This document shows, piece after piece, positions 12,229 to 23,575 of a stretch of DNA of 64,000 nucleotides (position 1 is the first letter of the stretch; each line of letters opens with the position of its first letter). The stretch is from Geosiphon pyriformis (Eukaryota > Glomeromycota > Glomeromycetes > Archaeosporales > Geosiphonaceae), in NCBI GenBank assembly GCA_016748015.1, contig JAAOMT010000699.1, forward strand, positions 200,420 to 264,419, given 5' to 3'. Position numbers and translations under genes: made by a program. The notes under the pieces are model-generated. The model saw only the letters and a program-made list of their open reading frames with translations. It had not been told where the DNA came from and did no database searches.

Positions 12229-12363
12229 ATGCGTACGTTATTAGCTCCGTTATTTCTCGGCTATCTCTCTGTTAGTTGGAATATTAAGGATGATTTTTTA
12301 GAATACGATAAATTAGAGGTAGGACTATTTTACTTAAAATTAAAGGAAGAAATCCACCAATAA
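12229..12363 (+). CDS. Small ORF with signal-peptide-like start
   Basis: A 44-codon frame starts MRTLLAPLFLGYLSVSWN, which has a basic n-region, a hydrophobic h-region and small residues, followed by an acidic stretch (IKDDFLEYDKLE). The codons GAG-GTAGGA at 12316-12324 could also be an exon end with a splice donor. The local sequence (12090-12330) is less A+T-rich than its surroundings, which is mild support for coding. There is no family match that I recognise and it may be chance. Confidence 0.22.
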   Translation: MRTLLAPLFLGYLSVSWNIKDDFLEYDKLEVGLFYLKLKEEIHQ

Positions 12364-13321
12364 TGGTTGTTATAGATTAAATTATAGAAAAATCTAAGCT
12401 TTTCTATCAGCTATGTATCAAAGCACTTCCAAAGATTGTGTGTGATAACTAAAAAAAATAATTTATAAAAGCCTTAAAATAAATAAATCAAAGTTTAATA
12501 GCAAAATAGGCTCTCATTATACTCATCCTACTTATGTTATATGTATTTTTTATCAGTAAGTCTAACCCGACAATTGTTTTAATAATGTGTTAATCTAATT
12601 TTTCTAGCAAAATGCATATTAAACTTTTAGTCTGAGGGGATTTTCACAAATTTAAAGGGAAGGTTCAAAGATCAAGAATGCCGATATATAAGCAAAATAA
12701 ATTAGAGATAATACATGCTCTCTAATTTGGTTTTAAGAGAAATTTTGACCACAGAAAACAAATGCTAAATTCTTTTGACGATATCAAAATTCAGAATACA
12801 TTTAACCAAATCTAAAATTTGCACGTTCAGGACCATAGCCAACAGTTTTTTGTTCCAGAAATAATGAATTTGATGTATAATTTAAAAAATCTCAATTTTT
12901 AATTAATAAAATTCGTTTGGGCTGGTAATATTAAAAGCCACATGGCGCTATATTTTAAACGAAAAAGCATATGGAATTTAACATAGATAAAAAGAATTAT
13001 TTTATATTGATTTATTGCTATTAAATATAAATTTGTCTTGATTAGAAATTATGTTTTTTAAAAGAAACTTTGAAATTTGATAGCTATAAAACTTTTTATA
13101 ATACATAGAATGAATAGATTATTATAAAGAATTTTATTTCTTTAATAGTAAAACAGTTAATTTAAGAATTGTTAAAACTTAATAAACATGACATCACAAA
13201 TTATATAGACCAGATTTATCTAAAAATAAGCCAACTATTGTTTTTTTTTACTACATCATGAATATGAGAAAAGACTAAATTGTTAAAGCAAAAGGAACAA
13301 TAATTTATGATTCAAGAAAAA

Positions 13322-13353
13322 CAAAACACATTGCATTATTGCAATGTGTTTTG
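13322..13353. repeat. Perfect 14-bp hairpin
   Basis: The arms CAAAACACATTGCA (13322-13335) and its exact reverse complement (13340-13353) flank a TTAT loop. It is not followed by a T run specific to either strand and lies far from any called gene, so it is not an obvious terminator. It could be a transposon end fold-back or a chance palindrome. Confidence 0.6.
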
Positions 13354-13410
13354 GTTACAGAAAAAAATTATAATAATGCTATAAATAAGTTTCTTAAAGC
13401 AAAATTTACT

Positions 13411-13443
13411 AAACCATTAACCAAATAAATTGATTAATGGTTT
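13411..13443. repeat. 10-bp inverted repeat
   Basis: AAACCATTAA (13411-13420) is exactly complementary to TTAATGGTTT (13434-13443) across a 13-base loop. It sits ~60 bp after the perfect hairpin at 13322, so the two may belong to one decayed fold-back element. Confidence 0.5.
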
Positions 13444-15553
13444 TGCTTATATTATTTTTAAAAAATTTATCAAGAAAACTATTGCATAATTAACTGCTTT
13501 TTTTATATTCAAAAAAATGTGAATTAATTATAAAAAATATCGCACTAAACGATTAAAAGATGTATTTCTTGTTTTAAACCTCTTATTTTGATTAAAGATG
13601 CATTTCAATAAGTTGCAATTCCAAATTATATAAACATAATAAACTGCATTTTATGCAATGATTATTTGTCATATTTGCAAATTCCTTTTTGTTTTCAATA
13701 TTAATGTTGTCAAAAGACTTAGTTGATGTTTTAAACCCAAAAATTAATTTGTGCAATATTGAAAAGGCAAAATAAAATAATAATCCATGCTTAATTAATT
13801 TTAGCAAAAAAACAAATATTTGATATACAATATAAATAAAAATTTTTGGTTCTTTTTTTATTATTTTTTAAAAAAAAATTTTGTACTATAACATTGGTTC
13901 TTTAGTTTCTATTCACAATTGTGATTCTAAATGTATTAAAAAAAAGCTTTTTTTGAAAAGGTTAATTACAAATATATTACATGTTCAAATTTTTTAAAAA
14001 CGTTTTATCAAGTTTTTTGAAACCAACTATTTTCAATTTTATATACGAAAAATGCCATATTAATATTTTTTTACTTCATAAAATTATTAAAAAATAAACT
14101 GGTTATCACAGAATTCAAATTTTAATTGAATGAGACAATTTTACCAAGTAACACTTAAACTTAAAAATTATTTAATATTGAATGCTTTTGTAGAAAAATA
14201 CTTGAATAATATATTTTTAAATATTAAAAGTTTTATTCAAAAATATGTTATTATGGATTAAAGTTTGTATTACTACTGAAAAAAGTCTCATAAAGCATTA
14301 ATATTAAATAAAGTTAACAATATATTATTGCAAATACATATTTATTATTTAAAAAATTGTAATAATTTGTTCATTTGTCTATATATCTATTTAATTTATT
14401 TATCATTTTGTATATCTACTTTTGATTTTTTAATATATTATTTACTTAAAAGACAATATTAATAAATTAAATGCAAAAATCAGTTTCAGTGCTATTTTAT
14501 CTGATTTGCAAAAAATTTTATTAATTAAACTTGAGAACAAAATTAGTCCTTATTTTTATTAGAATTTTTATTTATTTTTGATTGTTTTAGATTGTTGTTT
14601 TGCTGTAAAAAATTTACTTTTGAAAATTAGTTATAATATTTTTTCAATTCTACAAATATTTTCAATATTATTGGTTGTCAAACAACACCAAATAATTATT
14701 GAATCATCTTCAAATTTGACTTTTAGCCTAATATGCTTATTTAAAGTGGGCCAAGTTTTTTCTGTGCAAATTAATCATTTTTCCTAAAACATGGCATATG
14801 CTTTCAACAAAAATATTTATTCCTTTATTATTTTTTTGACTTGAGCAGTAGGTGAATATTTTCCAGATTGAATTAATGAAATAGCATATAATTCATATTG
14901 ACCCGAAATAAGCGTACAACCAAAGATATGCTTAGATTTTCTTGCGCAGAAACTTGTCGGTTCAAATGTTCCTCTTTGTAAAGATTATAAATGCGAGGCA
15001 TTTTTTATTTAAAATTTATTTATTAGTACCCAGGTTATAATTTAGTGATAAGCATTTATACTTAACCTTTAGTTCCAAAATCTTGTTCGAAATTAAAAAA
15101 ATGATTAGTGAGGCTTTAATGACGTGGGATGAATGATATAGTGGTTGACTTATCAATAATATTAACGAGATATTTATATCAAGAATTGCGTATTAGGAAC
15201 AAGTACAGTTATTGAAGAAATTTATTGCTTGAGAAGCCATTTGTCATTTAAAAACTTCTTACAGCTACACTTTTGAAACTTCTTATGAAATATTCTAAAA
15301 CCATTTTTTTCTGCAGGTAACTCCGAGTTTAGCATTCTAATCTGAAGATGATTTTTTTGCTATATTTGTACCCAGAGATTTTCCAGTCAATATGATCAAT
15401 CAAACTCTTTCGTCACAACTCCTTGATGATAAGAGTCAATTATGGTATCTGATAATGAGCAATAAACTTGTCATTAATTTTCAAATTGTTAAATTTTAAT
15501 ATTAAAATTAAGCGTCCACCCTAGACTATTCTAACCATCCACGTAGCATTTCA

Positions 15554-16954
15554 ATGTGCAACTTTCTAAAAAGAATTTTTTGGATGGCAACTTTCCAGCA
15601 ATTCTATTATCGAGAGATAATACCTATGTGCTGGATTTCAGGCGTCTCAATTAGCTACGCTGAAAGTATTGCTACAAATGACACTTTTCCCAATTTCCTG
15701 TTCAATAAATCAATAAACAGCAAAAATATTACTACGGTAGTCAAGTATGAAACCCAAATTATGAACAATTCTTTCCTATTAACTATACCAAAGGCAAAGG
15801 AAAAATCAATTCACTACCAAAAACGAGAGAGCCAAGCTTCTTTGAAACCGGATAAAATTCTCCTACCAAATGGACACCGGGAAAAAATTCTTATTGAAAA
15901 TAATAGTGAAATGGCAAAATATGCTTCGTGCCTAAATCCGAAAAATTCAAAAATCAAAGTGCTCACCAATCAGTTTTATGGTAATTTGTATTTTATAAAT
16001 TTTAATATCATCAATAAAGTTTTTTTAGTCTTAAAATTTTTACACATACATACATAGTAAATATATTCACCTTGAAAGAAGAGCGAAGTATCCAAGTTTT
16101 ATTCAGAGGAAAGGAGTTAGATTTCCGTATTTTAAAACAAAAACGTACCATGAAATCTTATCAGTATGTGGAAGATGCAATGGTTGATACCGAGTTTTAT
16201 ACGGAATTTCAAAAAGGATGGCCCAAATTAGCAAAATTATTTCTAAACAAAAGGAAATTATCATTTTCGGAATTTGAGTATAAATTTATTGGCCATGGAA
16301 TTGGTGGTGGTGAGTAGTTAAATATTTTGATATTTGAAAGTTAAAGTTTTTCAAGTTAATAGTTCTAATTAGTGTCTAAAATTTACCATAGTCTATGCAA
16401 TTTTAGCAGCCCTCAATTTCCTCGATATGAATCAAACAGACGGCTATAAATATAATGCTACTATCTTCACATTCGGCCAACCACGTATTGGCAATTCACA
16501 ATTCGCCAACTATGTACATCAAAAATTAAATGGTCGTGTATACCGTGTGACAAATTATAATGATTGGGTACCCAAATTTCCGAAATTCACATCCAAGCAC
16601 CCATACCTCCACCATACACGAGAATATTGGTTTGGCCAGTTAGATTGTGATTGCATATTATCTTCGACGATAACTTATCTAGATAAGCCATTATATAGGT
16701 GCCCTGTTCCGATTAAAAAAAAAAGTGGGATGCGAATGGAGTCACCGGTATGTAGATGGAATTAAAGTAATTAGTGACTCTAAGTTGATTATTTTTTAAA
16801 AATCTTAAAATGCTGAATTAAATTTAAATTTTAGTTTTGCAACGCAGCTGTTGAGTCAAATGATTTAGAATCAGCTCATAAAGCACACCTTGGACCATAT
16901 TTCAAGAACTTAATGGTTAATTGCCCTCCCATGGAATCATATTACAATATTTAA
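15554..16954 (+). CDS. Lipase class 3-like protein with GHGIGG in place of GHSLGG (paralogue 1)
   Basis: Exons 15554-15980, 16079-16309, 16392-16747 and 16835-16954 give 377 aa; introns 1 and 2 are in phase 1, intron 3 in phase 0. It has the alpha/beta-hydrolase (Lipase_3) layout: a MVDTEFYTEF block, the nucleophile elbow GHGIGG (residues 214-219), FGQPRIGN (247-254), then VTNYNDWVPKFP with the catalytic-type Asp277. After these come the HHTREYW block and a C-terminal AHLGPYF carrying the likely catalytic-type His356. The serine expected at residue 216 is glycine, so ordinary ester hydrolysis is not expected. The start is the first ATG of the open frame; unlike paralogues 2 and 3 it shows no clear N-terminal membrane anchor, so an upstream exon may be missing. 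Otherwise intact. Pseudo-enzyme status is inference from the missing nucleophile. Confidence 0.85.
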
Positions 16955-17359
16955 ATGAAAAAATTAACTAATAATTGGATGGATTGATTGAGCCTTTTTA
17001 AAAAGACAATAGAATTTGTTCAAGATTCTAGGGTTAAATATTACGGTCTGTTGCAAATACTTTTGCATTTGAATAATTTATTATCATTATTATCATTATT
17101 ATTATTATTGTCACAAATGAGAAGTTTTATTAAGAAAAACTGACAAAGTTTTGGTTAGAAATCAGGAATAAACAATATTAAGAATATTAAATTTGTTCAA
17201 ATTGACTTTAATTATAGTTTATCAATGCAACAATTAAAATGGGTGGTTTTTAGATTAACAGATTGTTGTCATTATAAGATTTTTTATACAAAAAAATTAC
17301 AAATATGAATTTTTTACTTTTCAACTTAACTGTTTTATTAAATTTTTTTGCATGTAAAC

Positions 17360-18300
17360 AAAAATTTTCTAGTTTTTGTTATGTTTACATTTTCGATTTA
17401 TTTAGTCCGAAAATCTTTAATAGCTATTTATTGTTAAAAATTAGATCAAAAAGCTAACAGATATCAGAAGTTAAAAAAATTAAAATAATATAATTTTAAC
17501 TAAAAAATTATAACAATAGAGCAAATTAAATGTGTAAATATTCATGTAATGTAATTAGTTTCAAATTACAGTGGGTAATTTTTTTTTAAAAATTTGTAAA
17601 TAAAAAAATAGTCTATGATTGATATTTTTTACAGCATTAAATATTCTTATTTATATTTAATAATATTAATTTTACCAACATAAAAGACAAAAATAATTGC
17701 ACTTATTAATTGAATTTTTTAATTACAATAATATTATATATAAAAAAGCTTATTGTATAAGTCTAAGTTTTTCTTATTTTTTGTTTCAATAGATTCATTA
17801 TTTTAATAATTTAAAAAAAAACCAAAAATAATTTAACAAAAAAACATATTTAAGGTGCAAACAATTTAATTAATATAAGTAGTTTCAAAATATGGTTATT
17901 AATATTTTAAAAAAATTGTAATTGTTAATAAAAAATAACACATTGTTATAATTTTATGCTTTATTCAATGCTTATAAAATTTAAATAGTAGATTATTAAT
18001 AAAATATTAAACTAATTTTAGTGAATTCAAATAAAATATATAGAGCTAATTTTAATATAATAGTAAAAACCATTAAAAATATAATTGTGAATTTATGACT
18101 AAATAATTTTTTTATTGCTAAATTTTTTTAAAACTGTGAAAAATTTTGTTTATATAGCTAATAAAAAACAAATAATCAAGTTAACCATTTGGTCAAAAAT
18201 TAGAGCATTAATTGAGTAATAAATCAAGTCATTAATAAGATCAATAATCAAATTAATAACTAATTACAAAAATAAAATAGCAAAATATATAATATTATTA
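17360..18300. repeat. Decayed dispersed repeat, copy A
   Basis: This stretch shares ordered blocks with 19850-20430. Examples are GAGCAAATT...TATGTAA..ATTCA near 17519 and 19948, and TTTATATAG.TAATAA followed by CAATCAAGTT.AC near 18150 and 20320. Both end in AACTAATT..AAAAATAAAAT. The spacing between blocks differs, so there are indels. The family is not identified; short protein-like frames hint at an old transposase. Confidence 0.5.
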
Positions 18301-19849
18301 ATTTTATCAATCTATTTGTACAATTTAATTTGTCTTTTATATAAGAGCTTTAATATTACTACAACTAGAAATGTTTATTTGCTTTTGGTTTTTTATATAA
18401 ATTCAAAATTTTGTTTTTTCAATAAATAAAATTAGAAAACAAAATAAATTATATTTTTTGGGTTTTAATAACATGTTAAATGATATTATTTTTTTTAGAA
18501 ATTTTTTTATACAATTAAGTTATTTCTGATTAATTTTAATTTTTGTTCTTTTATTGAGTTTTTCTGCTTAAGTGTAAAGATTTAAAATTTAAACAGTTTA
18601 TTTTTATTTTTCTGGTATTAAACTAATTGGGTTACCAATTTTTGGAATAGATAAAACAGATTTTGTGTTTTTCGCTAAAAAAATTGCAACAATATTTGGC
18701 ATTAAAACCATACTCATTATTATTTTAAAGTTTGTTATAAAACAAAATTTGGCTATAAAAACAAAAGTAAAAAAAGAAACTACATATTTGGTCTGATTTG
18801 TAAATATCATATTTACAAAATTACAATTAATTAATATACCAAAGAAAAAATGTTTGCAATAAAAAATTGTAATATATTTAAAAAAATTTTGAGAAATTTT
18901 AAAAAAAAATGTATATACCAAACTGGCATTATTTTTTACCATTCTAAAATAATTTATTAATTGACAATCATTTTTATAAATAAAAAAATATTATAATAAG
19001 TCAAATTAGATATGTTTAAAAAGAAAACACAATTTTTAAAACGAACATAAAAAGTCTTTTTGAGCTATATTTATTGGTATTTTTAAAAAATTATTGAAAA
19101 AAAAATAGAATTTTCATTAGTTGACATTCTTATAAATATAAAATTTTAACATTGTTTCAACAATAATTACATTAAAAAATTCTTAAATTAATAGAAACTG
19201 GTATTCAAACAAAATAATATTTTTTTGAAACTGAGTTGTATTAATATTTTTGTTAAAAAAATAATCAAATAAATTAATATGTATCTAGTGTATCATTTTT
19301 AACGAATAAATTTGCAATTTTAGTAGTGTATTTTGATTAAAAGTTTTATTGTTTCAAAGATCATTAATTTTTTGGATTTTATAATTAACTGAAAATTGTT
19401 CAAACACTATAGAACAAATTTTTTATTGTTTACTGATCAAGCAACTCGAAAAAAACCCAAATACACTATTTTTTTCATCTAAATATTAAAATAATGATAA
19501 AACAAATTTGAAGGTTAAAAAATTGGCAATTGATATATTACAATATTGGAATATTTTAAATCGACATTTAATGTTGAACAATAATTATTATTTGTGTAAA
19601 CTAAAAAACTATTGTTTTGACATGAATTATTATATATTCCAAATATATTTGAAACTTTGATTTTTTTAAGACTTTTATAATTAAAAGTTATTAAATATTA
19701 AATATATTAAAACACTATTCGTGGTAGTCTTATTATTGACAAAACCAAAATGTCACAACACTAACTTTATGGATTACGACAAATTTTAACAAATTTTAAT
19801 TAAATTTTTGCAACAAATATCATAAAATTTATTATTAGCCTCTTTTTAT

Positions 19850-20430
19850 TTAATAGATTTAAATTTATTCTTATTATTGTTACAAGTCAAAAATAACATG
19901 TTGACAGATAGCAAATAAAAAAATAACTAAAAAAATCTTATCAAAAGAGCAAATTGAATATGTAAGTAATTCAATAAATGTGATCAATCTTAAAATTGCA
20001 GTTGTTTATATTTTCAAAAAGAATATGAAAGTTGAGAAATAATTTGTAATTTCCTATAAAAGATAACAAAAAATCTATAATTCTATGTATTAGTTGGAAT
20101 TTTTAAAATTCAATGTTTTATAACAATAGTTTATTTAATAAGTTAAAAAAGCAAGTCTTTTACCTTTTAAACTAAATTTAACTAATACAAATCAAAAAAG
20201 AGAAAAAAGATATAAAGTTAATTTTGACCTAAAAGTAAAAAATTTTCAAAATATAATTGTATTTCTACTGTCGATATTGAAATAAAATCAGATAATTTTT
20301 TTACAGCTGGAGGGTCTTGCTTATATAGTTAATAAGAAGAGATAAACAATCAAGTTGACAATTAAGTCAATAATTTGGACAATAATCAAGTTAACAACTA
20401 ATTCTAAAAATAAAATGGATAAATATGTAA
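19850..20430. repeat. Decayed dispersed repeat, copy B
   Basis: This is the direct-orientation partner of the repeat at 17360-18300, shorter and slightly less A+T-rich. It starts after a segment with Tc-like features (GTGGTAGTC at ~19720) and ends near AAAAATAAAATGG at 20420. One frame reads KEQIEYVSN and NLKIAVVYIFKK, which looks like a former helix-turn-helix region, but stops break it further on. Confidence 0.45.
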
Positions 20431-21612
20431 AATCAGTGATTAATACATAATTGATAACTTTTTTAAAAAAATATTTTTATTTTGTTTTATTAAAATAGTA
20501 AATTATGTAAAATTTTTGATATAAAGTATGATGGTTTAATAATTAGTTTTAATAAAAGTGGTTAAAAGTGACAAATAACATCATTAATGTTCTATTGAAT
20601 GTTTATTACAAAATAGATTAAATATAAAAATTTAATAAAAAAATATTATTATCATTTTTGTACTATTTAATAAACGTTCTAAAAGTTTAATTTTTTATAT
20701 TTTTGAATTATTGTCTTGTTAAAGTTATTTATTTTTTTAATTAATTTAGAAATTTCAGGAGAAATTAATATCAAAAATTTCTGGCTAATCTTTTGAAATT
20801 ATACAAATAGGCCAATTTTTATATTATTACTTTAATAAAACGTTTTCTTTTTGATTCTAATTCGGCTACGGAGGTTGTCTCCTGTTAAACATCATTTATG
20901 AAAGTGCTGACAGTACGAGGCGAATCATTAAAACGTAATACCAAGCAATAAAAAAGTGCCAATCGTATAAGTCATTGTCGAATCGTTTTTATCTCTCGTA
21001 CTTTCCATTTGTCAACACAAGATAAAGATTTTAGTTTCTTAAAAAAAGAAATTCTTTGTGTTATCTCATACAATCTAGATATATCACCTGTTTAATTCAA
21101 ACCCATTCAAGAATTTACTTTTAAATAATGTTAAATTTAGTAAATTAGACATATTTTCTTTTATTTCTCAACAATAAATAAACAAATGACAAATAAATAA
21201 ATTTTACTTTTATTACCTTTTTGATTAAATTATTTTTCGATACACCAAAAACTAGACTATGAATAAACTCTAACCGATCCGAAAATAGAAACGGATAAAC
21301 ATTTCAATGCATATGTGGCTTTTTTCAAAAGGTTCAATTTTTTCAAATTTTGATACTGCATATGAATAATAACTATATATCACAATAAATAAATGAATGA
21401 ATGTCTTATTCACATGATTTTTTATTTTATTTTCAACTTTCGTTTGTAAAAAAATCTCAAAACTATAATTAAATTATTATATGGTATTTTATACAAAAAA
21501 CAATGTAATAGAAACTAAAATTATAAAGCTGTCAAAATATATTTCGCAATTGAGAAGCTATATAAGTATGCACATTTCTTTTATTCACAAGGATCCTCTA
21601 TATTTTTAAATA

Positions 21613-23575
21613 TTAATCCCTCACTTTTATAGGAATCAGCCCATGGTCAAGTACTCCAATACTTGTATGAGGTTTCTCCAGAGTTTCTAAAGCATCACGA
21701 TCATCTCGAAACGGACTTTGAGCATAACGATGATGTTCTACAGACATTGAAGATACTTCGTTAGAACCCCCAAAACTAGAAAATGCCATTAATCCAGTTG
21801 AGCCTCCTGAGACTGCTGCTGCTTCAATTTTTGCGGGCTCATCGGCTGGTCTCTTTTTTGGGCCACGCATTCGTTCGTTTAAGATAAATGCTATGGAGTT
21901 ACCGATACAACCAAAGTTTAGGCCTGATTAAGGATAATTTTTGAAAGAGTGGGGAGCGGGGGGGGGGGATTGTGAAGATTTAATTAGTATTTTAATTAGG
22001 AAATTATAATTTCTCACGAAAAAGGTATCAAATTAATTTAAAGTTACCAATCAAAACCGTTACGTAACTCCAAGTTCCTGTTTTCTATAAAAAAAAAAAG
22101 ATAGATTATAATGTGAGCTTTTCTTAAATAATCCAAATTCAATGCTTGAATCGTTCATAAAAATCAACCTTCAGAATAGCGCCAATAACATATATCGTGA
22201 CAGGAACCTAAGATATGAATTAAAAGAGTTTGAAATGGCGTATTAAAATTTCTTCCATCCACAATTATTCCACTTCACATAACATTGAAATTGAAAGCTT
22301 TACTCACCCACTGTAATAAAAAAACCAACAAAAAACTTGTTATTTTTCGTGTAATTCGATCTTCAACAGTATAATCACGATGAGTTTCTTGACTGTTGAC
22401 AGGTGCTTTTCGATGTCTTGACAAGGTGATTAAAATGGAGACGAAACAAAATAGTGTTACAATTTTTGTGAGTGATGATGTGGTTAGAGAAACTAGAGTT
22501 GCAACTGGGTCTTTATTTCGGGTTGAACACCTAATTTTTAAAAAATTCAAAATTCAATTATTTTCTATAATCACAATTATAAATTGTAATAGCAAGGGAT
22601 CTTATTATACCAATATTTTTGAGGACCAAAATCATTTTTCAGGTATGGTACGATCATTGTTCCAATGGTCAATATTGTAATGATTAGAAGTAATTTATAA
22701 TCAAATCTACCAAATCCATAATTCTTTTTTAAACAGACTGATAATTGCAAATTTGAAAGGTTAGAATAATTTCAAAGATCCAAATTCTTTTCTCTTCAAG
22801 GAATAGTTATATCTTACCTTTTAAATAAGTAAAGAGAGCAATAACAACATATAAATAACTATTAAAACAAATAGTAGCTTGTTGAGCTCCTCCAATTATA
22901 GAACAATAAGGATTTTTCCAGACTTGACCGTAATGAGCTGTGTGTATCTTTTATTTTAATGAATAATTTAATCAAAAGTGATTGATTGATTGATTGATTG
23001 AGTAAGTGAGTGAGTGAGTGAGTGAGTGAGTGAGTGAGTGAGTGAGTGAGTGAGTGATTGAAACAATTAATAATATTTAAGTAGGGTAAATGGTGAAAGA
23101 ATTTTCAAAAAATTACCAAATTAAAGTAGCTAGTTGTTATGATTAACATATCTATATTTTTCAATAAGAAAAAAAAACAATATTAATTCAACACATTTTT
23201 GCACATTAAAAATTAATTCGTCCACTTTCTACCTGTAAGAGCAGTATAAAGTGGTAATCGATATGCCATAGCAAGTACACCCCATTTATTGGATTTCCAC
23301 TTTATAAAAACACTTGTCAATAGAAAAATACATCCAAGCGTATTCATTGCCATCCCAACACAAGCTACCGCTAACACAATATAGAAGTCGTTATTCCCAT
23401 TAACGAAGGGAGGGTTATACGGGTCTATTTCGGTCGTTTTATTTGAAGTTACTACAGCAATATTGGAGGTAGAGATGTTATTTTGAAAAGAATAAACATC
23501 AAGGTTTGGTTGTTGTGTGAATGAAATATTGAAAACTGGGGCTTCGTAAAAAAAGGGGATATTCGTAAATGACAT
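21613..23575 (-). CDS. Seven-transmembrane receptor-like protein, seven exons
   Basis: Transcript-order exons: 23575-23233, 22937-22818, 22737-22611, 22530-22308, 22207-22169, 22084-22048 and 21923-21613, giving 399 aa with all phases consistent. The N-terminus carries several N-x-S/T sites (NIS, NNIS, NKTT) and no classical signal peptide. Seven hydrophobic segments follow: around VLAVACVGMAMNTLGCIFLL, WGVLAMAYRLPLYTAL, CFNSYLYVVIALFTYL, LLLIITILTIGTMIVP, LVSLTTSSLTKIVTLFCF, FLLVFLLQWVPVTIYVIGAI and VLIGLNFGCIGNSIAFIL. The cytoplasmic tail (MRGPKKRPADEP and on) is Ser-rich and lacks motifs I recognise. Topology suggests a fungal GPCR-like sensor; no ligand class can be named. Two exons are very short (39 and 37 nt). 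The GTGA microsatellite and an 11-G run lie in its introns. Confidence 0.75.
21958..21968. repeat. G homopolymer (11 G) in an intron
   Basis: Eleven consecutive G on the plus strand, preceded by GGGGAGC, lie in the last intron of the 7TM gene, 34-44 bases before its acceptor. On the transcribed strand it is a C run and could act as a pyrimidine tract. Confidence 0.7.
22979..23060. repeat. GATT/GAGT tetranucleotide microsatellite
   Basis: About five GATT units followed by about 17 GAGT units lie inside intron 1 of the 7TM gene. The change of unit within one array suggests one base substitution that then spread by slippage. Confidence 0.9.

Larger units (their letters stand above)
12364..15553. 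other. A+T-rich desert with hairpins, no supported gene
   Basis: About 3.2 kb without a credible gene. Two clear inverted repeats lie at 13322-13353 and 13411-13443. The 69-codon frame at 14578-14787 and the 71-codon minus frame at 13592-13807 are low complexity. Around 14880-14960 the minus strand has short protein-like pieces broken by stops, probably a decayed transposon. The last ~250 bp should include the promoter of the lipase-like gene. Confidence 0.5.
16955..21612. other. A+T-rich repeat desert with two related decayed elements
   Basis: No supported gene in 4.6 kb. Minus frame 18604-18942 (112 codons) is Phe/Ile/Lys low complexity. Two direct, diverged copies of one repeat lie at about 17360-18300 and 19850-20430 (listed separately). 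A less A+T-rich patch at 20860-20950 has no open frame. The 3' UTR of the 7TM gene probably ends near 21500-21610. Confidence 0.5.

Noticed and set aside
14950-15000. tRNA gene suggested by a GGTTCAAAT-like B box
   Set aside because: No matching acceptor stem, anticodon arm or A box could be folded around it. A similar GTTCAAATCC near 30066 fails for the same reason.
22396-22680. 94-codon plus frame
   Set aside because: It is antisense to exons 3 and 4 of the 7TM gene, whose minus-strand splice signals and membrane segments are consistent.
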